A model generated the notes under the pieces. The model was not told the origin of the DNA and made no database searches. It saw only the letters and a program-made list of their open reading frames with translations. DNA of 33,980 nucleotides from Marine group II euryarchaeote REDSEA-S42_B7. GTDB taxonomy: Archaea; Thermoplasmatota; Poseidoniia; Poseidoniales; Thalassarchaeaceae. The stretch lies in NCBI GenBank assembly GCA_001629255.1, contig LURZ01000018.1:1-33980 (forward strand). The letters are read 5' to 3'. Numbering within the stretch: position 1 is the first letter of the stretch; every line of letters begins with the position of its first letter. This document shows positions 17,520 through 27,547 of this stretch, one piece after another. Position numbers and translations under genes: made by a program.

Positions 17520-18239
17520 CTAGAATAAGTTTAGAAGAGCCCTTAGAAGTTCCACCGAGCCATCCTTTCCCCTTGACTCGGTAATCATATCCGCAGACAT
17601 GGATACCTCCGGAAACTCATCGTTTACAGCGACTGAAAGTCCGACTAGATCAAACATCGGTAAATCATTCGGAGCATCCCCACATGCGATTACTCTAGAG
17701 GGATCTACACCCCTCTGCTCCAGGGCCACTTTCAACCCATTTGATTTGTTGAGCCCAGGACTTGCAATGTGTACAGCAAAACCAGTGGAGACGACTTCTA
17801 GATCGGACCATTTGCTGTCTGCAATCAGATCCCTCATCAATTCAAAGGAATCGGTTTCACTAAGGCACCATTCAGTCTCTCTCCATCTGTTTGACTCAAT
17901 TCCTCTTGGGTCCAAATCATCGATTTTTGTAGCCAGCCACTCTGCCGCTTCCTTCGCCCTTCTCCCATCGGAAAGGGCCAAAATCTCATGACCCTGGCCG
18001 CTGTCCCAAACCATCCCTCCGTTCTCAGCCACTATGAAACCAGAGGCTCCTATGGCTTGCATTATTGGAGTAACATTCGGCAGAGTCCTACCTGAAGCCA
18101 GTGAGACTGGCATTACATCTCTGTCAACCCTTCTCGCAAGCTTAACCAGATCTTCATGAAAACCCTCTCTATCCAGTAGAGTTCCATCTACATCAAAAAT
18201 TATCATATCCCAATTATGAGGGTCTGGGATTTCGACCAT
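17520..18239 (-). CDS. HAD-superfamily IIB phosphatase (archaeal phosphoglycolate phosphatase-like)
   Basis: 'IIFDVDGTLLDREG', 'VSLASGRTLPNVTPIMQAIGASGFIVAENGG', 'NKSNGLKVALEQRGVDPSRVIACGDAPNDLPMFDLVGLSVAVND'. Start may be internal (~18206, MIIFDVDG). Confidence 0.87.
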   Translation of the reverse strand: MVEIPDPHNWDMIIFDVDGTLLDREGFHEDLVKLARRVDRDVMPVSLASGRTLPNVTPIMQAIGASGFIVAENGGMVWDSGQGHEILALSDGRRAKEAAEWLATKIDDLDPRGIESNRWRETEWCLSETDSFELMRDLIADSKWSDLEVVSTGFAVHIASPGLNKSNGLKVALEQRGVDPSRVIACGDAPNDLPMFDLVGLSVAVNDEFPEVSMSADMITESRGKDGSVELLRALLNLF

Positions 18240-21020
18240 GAACGTTGGGACTCATCCCTGTTCATGATTCCACCGACAAGAGAACATCATGTTCAAGCCA
18301 CACATTACTGTGGATTAATCGTGTCCGAAGACCCCGAGGATTATCTCATTCTTGATGAGGAAGAGGAAGAAACTCCCAAATTGGACCGAGAACGGATATT
18401 TCTGCCAAAGATTGGATTTCCGAGACTCTCCAAGCCAAGAAAAGATCATGATGACGAGATCGAATATCCAGAGCAGTTTACGGAGGATGGATTTGAGATA
18501 AGCTTAGACGGGACTCATACTTTTGACTGGGGCATTAGGGGGATGGATTGTCCGGACTGTGCGATGAAGGCAACAAGGGCAGTAAACAGGCTTCCTGGGG
18601 TAGAATCATGCAGGATTTCAGTTTCAGATGGTTCTGTAGAGGTCTCTCAGGATATTTCCAACGGGACTGTTTCACGGGTATCCTCTGTCCTCTCCAGTCT
18701 TGGTCATGAACCTGATATTGGATGGCTCAGAGTTGTTGGAATATCTTCTTCATCTCTTTCCTCAAGACTTAGAGTTGACTCCAAGGGACTCAGAGAATGG
18801 CTTCTGAATGTGCCGGGAATCCTCGATGTTAGGTTGGAGAAGGGAAGGATTGAGATTCAGAAGGTATGGATAATGGATTCCAATCTCAGGCAAGCAGCGG
18901 ATGAAAAACTTCGTGAAATCCTCGGCCCAAATCACAGACTCGAGCCTTCACGAGAGCCTGGGTTCAGGAAAGACCAAATCCAATTACTTTCATCTATTCT
19001 ATCAATACCACTGATCCTAATTGTCTCGTTTATTGAGACAAGCTCCGCGATTCCAAGCCTAGTTCCTTCTATACTAGCTCTAGGTGGAATCATTTTCATC
19101 GGACAGAATATTTTCCAAGAGGCAATAGCCAGTCTAAGAAACAGAGTTATCGGATTCCAGGTTTTGATTTCTCTAGCTATTATTGGGGCTTTAGCACTCG
19201 GAGAATTTGTCGAAGCTCTCCTTGTTGTGGCCCTTGTTTCATTCGCTTCCCATCTTGAAAACAGAGCTCTCATCAAGGCCAGAGAGTCGATGCAGGGAGG
19301 TCTGGATAGACTCCCTAGGATGGCTAGAATAGCCAAACAAAAACCCTCTGGTATCGGTGTCGGGGAAAGGAGGATGATGGTGATTCAGATTGCCAACCAG
19401 GAACCAACTCCATCAAATTGTTCAGTTGAAGAACTAATCCCAGTTGAGGCTTTGGGGATTGGAGAATTAGTAGAGGTCAGATCGGGAGAAAAGATTCCAG
19501 TCGATGGAAAAATTGTGGAGGGAAGAGGGTCCATAGATAGAGCTCCCTTGACTGGAGAACCCATCCCAGCCTCTGTGAAAAAGGGGGACAGAGTTGAAGC
19601 AGGACTGACCCTAACCAGAGGACCATTGGTAATTAAGTCAGAAGCTATAGGTCAGGAAACCAGACTTTCCAGCCTAATCGATTTAGTCAGGCATTACAAG
19701 GATCAACCAACCCGTACTCAGAGCACTATAGAGAGATTCACCCTGTTGTGGACGCCAATAGTGGTCCTTGTCGCTCCGGTAATTGGCTTGCTGGCTCATC
19801 CCGAGTCGATAGAACAAGCCATTCTTACAACTCTTTTACTGTGGGTAGTATCTTGCCCGTGCTCACTTCTACTTGCCTCGCCTGTTCCACACGCAGTAGC
19901 TCTAACCTCAGCATCATCGTTAGGGCTAATCGCGAGAGGTGGAGATATTCTAGAATCTGCAGCCGATGTAGAATTAGCTCTATTGGACAAGACAGGAACT
20001 CTGACAACTGGAAACCCAACAATATCTAGCATAATCGTGGTAGAAGGTGAGACCGAAGAGAGAGTGCTCGGAATTGCTGCTGGATTGGAGGCACGCTCGA
20101 ATCACCCCTATGCAAGGACAATACTACAAGAAGCTGAGAAAAGGACCCTGATTCCTATCAAGATGGATTCAATCAATGATGGCGAGGCGGGTGTTTCAGG
20201 GAAATTAGACGGAAAAGAGGTGATTCTTGGTAGAGCAGATTGGGTTGCTTCTGAGGGAGCCATAATCCCAGAATCATTAGTACAGGCTCTAGAGAAATCA
20301 AGACAAGCAGGGATGGGATCAAGTCTGCTCTCAGTAGACGGTTCGGCGATCGCACTCATGGGTTTCGCACATGACGATGCGAGATTCGGAGTTGACGAGG
20401 CAATCAATGAATTGAATTCCCACGGAGTCAGAGTGGAAATATTGAGTGGAGACGAACAGAATAGTGTAGAGGCATTCGCAAAATCAATCGGTATTGATCC
20501 TGGAATGTGTAAGGGAGGGGTCGATCCTGAAGAGAAGGCATTGTACGTAACTAACAAATCTAGTGAATACTGTACTATGATGGCGGGGGACGGATTCAAT
20601 GATGCAGGCGCCCTTGCAGCAGCAGACATCGGAATTGCGATTGGAAGTGGCGATCAAGTAAATCTTGATGCAGCCGATGTCCTAATTCCGGGAGAGGATC
20701 CTAGGGCCCTTTCTCGAATGATCGTCCTCGCAAAGAGGACTAGGAGAGTGGTATACGCAAACATCGCAATTTCCGTTTTGGTGACTTCTCTGTTGGTAAT
20801 TAGTGTGTTATTGGGATATAGGATGAACTTAGCAGCGGGGATTGCTCTCCACGAGGCAAGCGCCCTGATGATTATCTTGAACGGGATGTGGGTATCTGGT
20901 TCCCAAACTAAGAGACTCTCTACTTTGGCGGATATAGGTAGAGACATTATTCAAGATACCAGGGAAATATGGGACATTATCACTAACAAAGAACCAACAG
21001 ACAATTCTGCGACCGCTTGA
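18216..21020 (+). CDS. Heavy-metal translocating P1B-type ATPase
   Basis: HMA domain 'GMDCPDCAMKATRAVNRLPGV', 'TGEPIPASVKKGD', 'SCPCSLLLASPVP', 'LLDKTGTLTTGNP', 'SNHPYARTIL', 'MAGDGFNDAGALAAADIGIAIGSG'. Start may be ATG 18264. Confidence 0.94.
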   Translation: MRVWDFDHERWDSSLFMIPPTREHHVQATHYCGLIVSEDPEDYLILDEEEEETPKLDRERIFLPKIGFPRLSKPRKDHDDEIEYPEQFTEDGFEISLDGTHTFDWGIRGMDCPDCAMKATRAVNRLPGVESCRISVSDGSVEVSQDISNGTVSRVSSVLSSLGHEPDIGWLRVVGISSSSLSSRLRVDSKGLREWLLNVPGILDVRLEKGRIEIQKVWIMDSNLRQAADEKLREILGPNHRLEPSREPGFRKDQIQLLSSILSIPLILIVSFIETSSAIPSLVPSILALGGIIFIGQNIFQEAIASLRNRVIGFQVLISLAIIGALALGEFVEALLVVALVSFASHLENRALIKARESMQGGLDRLPRMARIAKQKPSGIGVGERRMMVIQIANQEPTPSNCSVEELIPVEALGIGELVEVRSGEKIPVDGKIVEGRGSIDRAPLTGEPIPASVKKGDRVEAGLTLTRGPLVIKSEAIGQETRLSSLIDLVRHYKDQPTRTQSTIERFTLLWTPIVVLVAPVIGLLAHPESIEQAILTTLLLWVVSCPCSLLLASPVPHAVALTSASSLGLIARGGDILESAADVELALLDKTGTLTTGNPTISSIIVVEGETEERVLGIAAGLEARSNHPYARTILQEAEKRTLIPIKMDSINDGEAGVSGKLDGKEVILGRADWVASEGAIIPESLVQALEKSRQAGMGSSLLSVDGSAIALMGFAHDDARFGVDEAINELNSHGVRVEILSGDEQNSVEAFAKSIGIDPGMCKGGVDPEEKALYVTNKSSEYCTMMAGDGFNDAGALAAADIGIAIGSGDQVNLDAADVLIPGEDPRALSRMIVLAKRTRRVVYANIAISVLVTSLLVISVLLGYRMNLAAGIALHEASALMIILNGMWVSGSQTKRLSTLADIGRDIIQDTREIWDIITNKEPTDNSATA

Positions 21021-21045
21021 TTAACTCGAGGTATATCCCGGTATC

Positions 21046-21435
21046 ATGGTACCTCCTGAAGTCGAGTCAAGGGTCGCCCCTCCATTGGTGAACTGCCCGG
21101 AGTGTGATTCTATGCTGCCTCAGGGATTGGGAGAGATAGAGTGCCTTCTTTGTGGGGCGGTTTGCCGAGTCTCTCATGCACCAACAGTTGCAGCTCTGAA
21201 GGAGGAGAAAGTGCAATGCCCACATTGCATGACTGTAGTTGAGGCTGGCACGGACATGAGGCCAGTAGACTTGACATGTGCAGCATGCTCTGGGATATTC
21301 ACCTTGACTAAGAAGATAGTAAAAGTCGAGATTGAATGCCCCTCTTGTGAATCCAACCTTAGGATCAGACCCAGACCAGGAAAGAGGGAGCTAACCTGTC
21401 CTGGCTGTCAGAGCCCCTTCTTTGTAACATTCTAG
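21046..21435 (+). CDS. Small zinc-ribbon protein with six CxxC motifs
   Basis: CPEC, CLLC, CPHC, CAAC, CPSC, CPGC: consistent with three tandem zinc ribbons. Confidence 0.75.
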   Translation: MVPPEVESRVAPPLVNCPECDSMLPQGLGEIECLLCGAVCRVSHAPTVAALKEEKVQCPHCMTVVEAGTDMRPVDLTCAACSGIFTLTKKIVKVEIECPSCESNLRIRPRPGKRELTCPGCQSPFFVTF

Positions 21436-21536
21436 ATATCGTGAAGTAATTAATACAGAGAAACCAGCATTTGACACTGTTTTCCACCCTCTTGTCTCAA
21501 ATACCCGTGAAAGGCCGTAGAAATGGGGATGGGTGC

Positions 21537-22631
21537 GTGAGTGAGAGCAAGCCGGATGAATCTGTTGAGCAAGATAGCCTAGACGAGCTCGATGCCTTGA
21601 GAGCGGAGCACGCACTTTCCTCCTCTTCCATGGGAGCCGCTGCCAGAGCGCGTGAGAGACTAGACGAGGAATCGGCTCTTCGCTCAGGAATCAGAAGAGA
21701 GAGGAGAATGAGAATTTCTGAGATGACAGATCGGGTCTCAGGAATGCGGGGTGCAATGAGAAAGGCAAATGAGATACTTTTCGAAGAGCAACTACAGCAG
21801 ATAGAGGCAGATCTTAGAGACGAATTAGAGGATGAACTGGAGAGACTGGAAAAGGAGTCTCTGGAGAGGGAGGAAAGAATACTTCGCGAGGAGATGCTAC
21901 ACAGGCTCAGAAGAGAGGAGAATAGACTCAGAGACCAATTGGATCTGGAGAGGGACCGGAGGATAGAGGCTCATACATCGAGATTAAGGGTTCGTCTGAG
22001 GGAAGAGATGGAGGTCGAGTTCTCTCGTAGGAAGGCTTTCCTTGGCGAGAGACTAGAGCTTGAGGCTAACCAGGGAATCGAGAGGATGGAAAGAAGGGTT
22101 GAGATGGACCTCAGAGAAGCAATGGAGTCAGAGGTCCATAGGAAGGCCGAGACATTCCGTCTAGAGCAGGAAATCAAGATGAGGGATAACATCGCCAAGA
22201 AGAGACGCAAACACGAGTCGAAGTTGGAGAAGCAACTTGAGAACGAGCGCGAGTCTCTTGAGAAGGAAATGAAGTCCGACATTGAAGTTAGGACTAAATC
22301 ACTAAGGGAAGAGGCGGAGAGAGCCTCTCTTTCTGATCTCGATCGGAGATTCAGGGCAGAGAGGAACAGCATGGAGGCTGCACTAGCTCTCAGGAGACAA
22401 GAACTGGCACTTGAGAGCGAGGTTGAGATGGAGCAGAGAGTAGCTGATTTCGTTAATAAGCGCGAGTCAGAGATGTTTTCGAATCTTGAGAAGCAGTTAG
22501 CGAAGAGAGAGGAGCTTTCGAAGAAGGAGGTTTCTGAGATTATCAAGACGCTGGAGTCTGAGATTCGTGTGAAGATGGAAGCGGCCTTTCTGGATGCGAG
22601 GCATAGTGCGATGGAGCACTATGAGTCCTAG
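21537..22631 (+). CDS. Long charged coiled-coil protein, function unknown
   Basis: Nearly uninterrupted E/R/K/L-rich helical sequence (LRDELEDELERLEKESLEREERILREEMLHRLRREE...). ORF track starts 21471; GTG at 21537 (SESKPDESVEQD) is more likely because the preceding residues are atypical. Confidence 0.7.
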   Translation: MSESKPDESVEQDSLDELDALRAEHALSSSSMGAAARARERLDEESALRSGIRRERRMRISEMTDRVSGMRGAMRKANEILFEEQLQQIEADLRDELEDELERLEKESLEREERILREEMLHRLRREENRLRDQLDLERDRRIEAHTSRLRVRLREEMEVEFSRRKAFLGERLELEANQGIERMERRVEMDLREAMESEVHRKAETFRLEQEIKMRDNIAKKRRKHESKLEKQLENERESLEKEMKSDIEVRTKSLREEAERASLSDLDRRFRAERNSMEAALALRRQELALESEVEMEQRVADFVNKRESEMFSNLEKQLAKREELSKKEVSEIIKTLESEIRVKMEAAFLDARHSAMEHYES

Positions 22632-22633
22632 TC

Positions 22634-23536
22634 TCAATCCTCAGAAATAGTACTAATTCTCCTGTCCGCCTCCTTCGCGAATTCCCAGTATGATCTGCTT
22701 GCAGAGTTAGTCTTGTTGGGTTTCTGTGCTATTACAATGGGTGCACCTTCAAGGGGGGACTCCGCGATAGATACAGATCTTGGAATCTGAGACTCGAATA
22801 CCCTGTCTCCGAAGTGTTTCCTAGCTTGCTCAGTGACCGTTTCGCATAGTTTGCTCCTTGTTTGTACCATCGTCATCAGAATACCTAGCAATCCGAGACT
22901 TGCGTTTACTGACTTCTGCACATCTCTGACTGCAGATATCAACTGCCCCATTCCTTCTAGGGCATAGAACTCTGCTTGGATTGGGATTAGGACCCACTCT
23001 GCAGCGCAGAGCGCATTCACTGTCAGTAAACCAAGTGATGCCGGCGTATCTATAATGATAACATCGAAACTGTCCATCGCTTCACTCAGAGCCAGCTTGA
23101 GCCTGTTCTCCCTACCAACTCTTGTCGCAAGATCAACTTCTATTCCAGATAGGTCCATGTCGGCAGGAAGAACCCATAGGTTTCGGACTGCGATATGATT
23201 AGGCGGACCCCTTGACTTTCCTGGATTACTCTTCCTCCACGATGCCTTCATCGATCTAGTCAGAAAGTCAGGGCCAAGAGTGCAGTCCTCCAGATTAAGT
23301 GAGGAGCTATTCACATCTCTCGAGAATAGCTCATTCATAGTCGGTCCGACGGTTCTTTTGTCTACTCCGAATGTCGTCGCCACGTTCCCTTTCGGATCCA
23401 TGTCCACCAGCAGAACCCTCCTGCTACTAATCCCGTACTTCTCGCTGCCCAGGGAAAGGGCAGATGCCAGATTCACAGCAGTAGTCGTCCTAGCGCATCC
23501 TCCCTTGTGATTTACACAAGCGATTACAACGGCCAC
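22634..23536 (-). CDS. ParA/Soj/MinD-family ATPase with altered P-loop
   Basis: 'VACVNHKGGCARTTTAVNLASAL'-type deviant Walker A, 'VLLVDMDPKGNVATTFG', 'VIIIDTPASLGLLTVNAL', 'IPIQAEFYALEGMGQL'. Confidence 0.9.
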   Translation of the reverse strand: MAVVIACVNHKGGCARTTTAVNLASALSLGSEKYGISSRRVLLVDMDPKGNVATTFGVDKRTVGPTMNELFSRDVNSSSLNLEDCTLGPDFLTRSMKASWRKSNPGKSRGPPNHIAVRNLWVLPADMDLSGIEVDLATRVGRENRLKLALSEAMDSFDVIIIDTPASLGLLTVNALCAAEWVLIPIQAEFYALEGMGQLISAVRDVQKSVNASLGLLGILMTMVQTRSKLCETVTEQARKHFGDRVFESQIPRSVSIAESPLEGAPIVIAQKPNKTNSASRSYWEFAKEADRRISTISED

Positions 23537-23575
23537 ACATCCGTGTGTGCAATCCGGTTAATTGCGATTGCCCGA

Positions 23576-24562
23576 TTATTGGATGACAGGGACGTTCACT
23601 TCGCTGAGGATCTTGTTCACGACCCTCCTTCCGGTTACTCCACGAATCTTCGACTCCGGCTTCAGTACGATCCTGTGGCTGACCACGTCGAGAGCGACTC
23701 CCTTGACATCGTCAGGAATTACGTAGTCCCTTCCATCTATCGCTGCTGACGCTCTTGAAGCCTTGAACAGGCCTTGACTGGCCCTGGGAGACGCACCAGC
23801 CTCAATTCTCGGGTCTGCTCTCGTCCTCTGGACCACTTGAACTATGTAACCAAGGATCGCTGGATCGATGTGGACCGTCTCCAGAGCCTTCTGCATCGCA
23901 ACCACCTTCCTAGGCTCCACTATCTGCTCCACGTCGTAGTTATCCTTTCCACGAAGCTTCCTCCTCTGTAGGATTGCCTTCTCCTCATCCATTGATGGGT
24001 ACCCCATGCTCATTTTCATGAGAAATCTGTCCATTTGAGCCTCTGGAAGCGGGTATGTCCCTTCCTGCTCGATTGGGTTCTGGGTGGCCATCGTCACGAA
24101 CGGAGCCGGTAACTTGTGGGTGATTCCTTCGATAGTTACTTGCTTCTCCTCCATAGCCTCTAGCAATGCAGCCTGAGTCTTAGGAGGGGCTCTATTTATT
24201 TCGTCTGCTAACAGAATATTGGTGAATAGAGGTCCGAACCTTGGCCTGAACTCACCGCTCTTCTGGTCGTACATATATGTCCCGATAATGTCAGCAGGCA
24301 GCAGGTCTGGAGTGAACTGAACCCTCTTGAATTTGCATCCGAGTGCCTCAGCGAATGTATTCGACATCAGGGTCTTGGCCAGACCAGGGTTGTCCTCGAT
24401 CAGGATGTTACCATTTGCTAGGATCCCAATGGCTACCTTTCTGATATTCTCGGGCTTTCCGATGATGACCTTGGCTACCTCGCTCATCAAGTTGTTAGCA
24501 TGTCCCGAGACTGACCTAATCAGATCTTTAGAGCTAGAGCCACCACCTTGAGCAATCGTCAC
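23576..24562 (-). CDS. MoxR-family AAA+ ATPase
   Basis: 'GNILIEDNPGLAKTLMSNTFAEALG', 'PADIIGTYMYD', 'FTNILLADEINRAPPKTQAALLEAMEEKQVTIEG', 'ATQNPIEQEGTYPLPEAQMDRFLMK'. Confidence 0.95.
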   Translation of the reverse strand: MTIAQGGGSSSKDLIRSVSGHANNLMSEVAKVIIGKPENIRKVAIGILANGNILIEDNPGLAKTLMSNTFAEALGCKFKRVQFTPDLLPADIIGTYMYDQKSGEFRPRFGPLFTNILLADEINRAPPKTQAALLEAMEEKQVTIEGITHKLPAPFVTMATQNPIEQEGTYPLPEAQMDRFLMKMSMGYPSMDEEKAILQRRKLRGKDNYDVEQIVEPRKVVAMQKALETVHIDPAILGYIVQVVQRTRADPRIEAGASPRASQGLFKASRASAAIDGRDYVIPDDVKGVALDVVSHRIVLKPESKIRGVTGRRVVNKILSEVNVPVIQ

Positions 24563-24639
24563 ACTGAACCCTCTAAGCCCTTTGCCGATTCCATGACTAC
24601 TTGAGTGTTAGGTGCCCTTGAACAATTGATACTCCAGTC

Positions 24640-26463
24640 TTATCTGCCCCAGAAGTGGTCATTCTTTCTGTGTATAGACAGTAACTCCTCGTAGACTTCC
24701 TCCTCCACAGGAGTCATCTCCAACTTCCTAAGCTTCCTAGCATGCGATTCCGGAATGTCCACTAGTAGGATATCCCCCTCCTCGATCTGCCTACCGACAG
24801 TAACACCATCTACTGAAATTGCAACTTCTGCACCCTGTCTTGCTTCCTTTAGGCTCTCTTGCCCAGATCTAATTGACTTGATCCTGCCTACTCGATTTCC
24901 GTCTTTCAGCAATCCTTGACCAATGTGGACCCTCCCAGCCAAAACTCTCACTCCTACAACAGCCGGTTTAGAGACTCTGAAAGTGTGGTCTGGTAGGAGC
25001 ATAATCCGTCCGGGATAAACAACGATTTCCCTGCTCTCCTCTTCAAGCTCATTCTTCCTGGCTTCCACCCATTCCTCTCTCTCCTCTAGGATCCGGTAGA
25101 TGATATCCGAGCCTATGTGCTTGACTCCTGCTTCGGAAGAGGAAATCTCATCTTCCGCCTCTTCTAGAATTTCAGTACTGAATGCCATTATTATTCTATG
25201 AAGAGGATCTGAGGACGCCTCTGCACTGCGAACGTCCCTTCTGCTTACTTTACCTATCGAAGCCTCTCGAATGGGAACGCCTACTTCTCGCAGCTCTTTT
25301 GCAAGGGCCTCGAGACCGCCCACTGTATCGGATTTTATGCATACTCCCTCTTCATCGAGCTCAATAGAGAGGTTCGCCTCTTCGTCTGCTGATGCAATGG
25401 CAGCGCTCCGCTCCTCGTCCGAATTCACAACCCGGAGGGTAGTCCCTACCAGGACTCCCTCCAATGATGGCGCACTAATCTTGACACCTGCCGCAGCATA
25501 GGCAGCCTCGGTGTTGTCCCAGCGATCCCCCGCATCTCTCATCTCGCTCATACCTCTAGGAGAGAATAGGCCCTTCACATGGGTGCTTATTCCCCCTCTG
25601 TCGCTTACTAGGACAATCTCATCGCCCTTCCTGATTGACCCTCTGTGCAGAATCAGGTCCAGGGTCTTTCCGAGACCCCTCTCCTCCTTCATCTCTAGAA
25701 CTGTGGCTTCTCCAGATCCATCCACATCTGTCAACTGGTCGGAAAGATATCTTTCTGCAAGCCCTATCACGACCGCCAGAAGATCTTGGATACCCTCTCC
25801 TTCCCTAGCAGATATTGGCACCATGGCTATCTCTTTGGTGAAATCCTTGATCTTCTCATACCTCTCTAGATTGAACCCTTCTTCAGCGAACTGACCGACT
25901 AGTTCCCAGTATCTCTGGTCGAAAAGTCCCAGGGATTCCTTGGACTGTCCTCTCATCGAGATCGCCATGGATCTGCCCTCCTCGGCATGCCATCCGTGGA
26001 TCCTGTCCACCTTGTTCGCAGCAACTACGAAAGGGGTCTTGGATTGCTTGAGAATCCGTAGGGACTCCTTGGTCTGTGGCCTGCATCCCTCCATAATGTC
26101 CACCATCAGAATCGCAATGTCAGCCAGAGACCCTCCTCTTGAGCGGAGGGACGAGAATGAGTGGTGTCCTGGGGTATCGATGAATAGAAGTCCTGGTGAG
26201 TCGAATGTCTTCCCACCGAGAAGGGGGGCGCAAAGCTCGTTCAGAACCTCTGAAGGTACCTCGGTTGCCCCGATATGCTGAGTTATCCCTCCGGCCTCTC
26301 TGTCCATCACAGAAGAACGACTTTGCTCCCCTAGAGACCTAACGTGGTCCAACAGGGATGTCTTGCCATGGTCAACATGGCCTAGGACAGCGACGATGGG
26401 TTGTCTACGTTCCGACATTCCACCCACCTCATGCTCCTTCCCCTTCAGAATTGATTCACTCAT
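24640..26463 (-). CDS. infB: Translation initiation factor aIF5B (IF2-like)
   Basis: '[22 protein letters not shown]', '[15 protein letters not shown]', '[30 protein letters not shown]', '[10 protein letters not shown]'. ATGA overlap with upstream ndk. Confidence 0.96.
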   Translation of the reverse strand: MSESILKGKEHEVGGMSERRQPIVAVLGHVDHGKTSLLDHVRSLGEQSRSSVMDREAGGITQHIGATEVPSEVLNELCAPLLGGKTFDSPGLLFIDTPGHHSFSSLRSRGGSLADIAILMVDIMEGCRPQTKESLRILKQSKTPFVVAANKVDRIHGWHAEEGRSMAISMRGQSKESLGLFDQRYWELVGQFAEEGFNLERYEKIKDFTKEIAMVPISAREGEGIQDLLAVVIGLAERYLSDQLTDVDGSGEATVLEMKEERGLGKTLDLILHRGSIRKGDEIVLVSDRGGISTHVKGLFSPRGMSEMRDAGDRWDNTEAAYAAAGVKISAPSLEGVLVGTTLRVVNSDEERSAAIASADEEANLSIELDEEGVCIKSDTVGGLEALAKELREVGVPIREASIGKVSRRDVRSAEASSDPLHRIIMAFSTEILEEAEDEISSSEAGVKHIGSDIIYRILEEREEWVEARKNELEEESREIVVYPGRIMLLPDHTFRVSKPAVVGVRVLAGRVHIGQGLLKDGNRVGRIKSIRSGQESLKEARQGAEVAISVDGVTVGRQIEEGDILLVDIPESHARKLRKLEMTPVEEEVYEELLSIHRKNDHFWGR

Positions 26464-26915
26464 TCGTAGATGTGCGCCTCTGCGTCACGGGCCCATTCGA
26501 CCAGACCGTCTGGGAACCAAAGCCCCAACTCGAAGGAGGCCGTGTCCTCACCGTCAGAGCCGTGGATAACATTGTGGCCGATATCCATAGCGAAGTCCCC
26601 TCTGATGGTACCAGGAGCGGCAGTTCTACCGTCAGTAGGCCCGATTATGTTTCGAGCCACGCTAATCGCATCGACTCCGGTCCACGCCATAGCCACTACT
26701 GGGCCAGATGTGATGAACTCGATTAGGCCACTGTAGAAGGGCCTCTCGTTGTGAACCTCATAGTGAGCCTCTGCTAGCTCCATAGAGGGGGTCAGTTGCC
26801 TCAGTCCAACTAGTCGTAGACCTTTGGTCTCGAATCTACCCATTATGTCAGCCACCAGGCCCCTTTGAACACCGTCAGGCTTGATCATCACGAAGGTCGT
26901 CTGCATTTCTCCCAT
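26460..26915 (-). CDS. ndk: Nucleoside diphosphate kinase
   Basis: '[36 protein letters not shown]', '[52 protein letters not shown]'. Confidence 0.97.
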   Translation of the reverse strand: MGEMQTTFVMIKPDGVQRGLVADIMGRFETKGLRLVGLRQLTPSMELAEAHYEVHNERPFYSGLIEFITSGPVVAMAWTGVDAISVARNIIGPTDGRTAAPGTIRGDFAMDIGHNVIHGSDGEDTASFELGLWFPDGLVEWARDAEAHIYE

Positions 26916-27048
26916 ATTCCGGCCGAAACCCCTCCCCTATTTCAACGAGAGCAGTATTGGTTGGTAGCAAAAGCAGAACTATCCTTTGCCGTTTTCTGTC
27001 TGATAATCACATGCAATGGTTAATTCACTTACCTTCTTACCGGATATC

Positions 27049-27507
27049 ATGAAAACCCGACTGGCACTACTGATTTCATTTTGCGTGTTTCTTCCAGGAT
27101 GTATGGATGATGTGAATGATGCCGTCAACCCAGAGCAGGAGCTATTCGACGACAACACCTTCGTTAACGAGGATGAACACATCAAGCTGACTTGGACCAT
27201 CGAATCGGTATCCACAATCAGAATAGACCTGGAAAGGCAGGAGGGCCCTAACATCGACCTCTACACGATGACCCAGTTGAATTACGAGAAGTACGAGGAA
27301 TGCGACAGCTTCGTGTATCTCGCCGACCTAAGTGATCCAAACACCGCTGCAGCAAATCTCGAGGCAACTATAGATGCCGGGACCTACATCACGGTTATTG
27401 ACAACACAGACTGCGGAGAAGCTCAACCTCCAGGTCCACAGGGCCCCCTCGGAACGAACGATGCAAACGACAGGGCAAGGGTCGACTACAGGGTTACTGC
27501 ACAATGA
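27049..27507 (+). CDS. Small secreted lipoprotein
   Basis: 'MKTRLALLISFCVFLPGCMDD' signal + lipobox LPGC; ATG 27049 preferred over ORF-track 27016. Confidence 0.7.
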   Translation: MKTRLALLISFCVFLPGCMDDVNDAVNPEQELFDDNTFVNEDEHIKLTWTIESVSTIRIDLERQEGPNIDLYTMTQLNYEKYEECDSFVYLADLSDPNTAAANLEATIDAGTYITVIDNTDCGEAQPPGPQGPLGTNDANDRARVDYRVTAQ

Positions 27508-27547
27508 CGTAGATATCATTATGATGCCCTTCTAATGTACAAAATTT

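Noticed and set aside
20108-20629. 173-aa minus-strand ORF inside the P-type ATPase
   Set aside because: Antisense shadow ORF with no motifs; sense frame is a clear ATPase.
21971-22546. 191-aa minus-strand Ser/Leu-rich ORF antisense to the coiled-coil gene
   Set aside because: Ser/Leu-rich composition is what antisense of E/R-rich codons gives; no recognisable domain.
21537-22631. Possible SMC/Rad50 protein
   Set aside because: Long coiled coil but no Walker A/B or ABC signature at either end.
25511-25894. 127-aa plus-strand ORF within aIF5B
   Set aside because: Antisense shadow of a conserved GTPase; composition typical of reverse-frame artefact.
24640-26463. Possible intein in aIF5B
   Set aside because: G-domain motifs continuous and total length (607 aa) normal.
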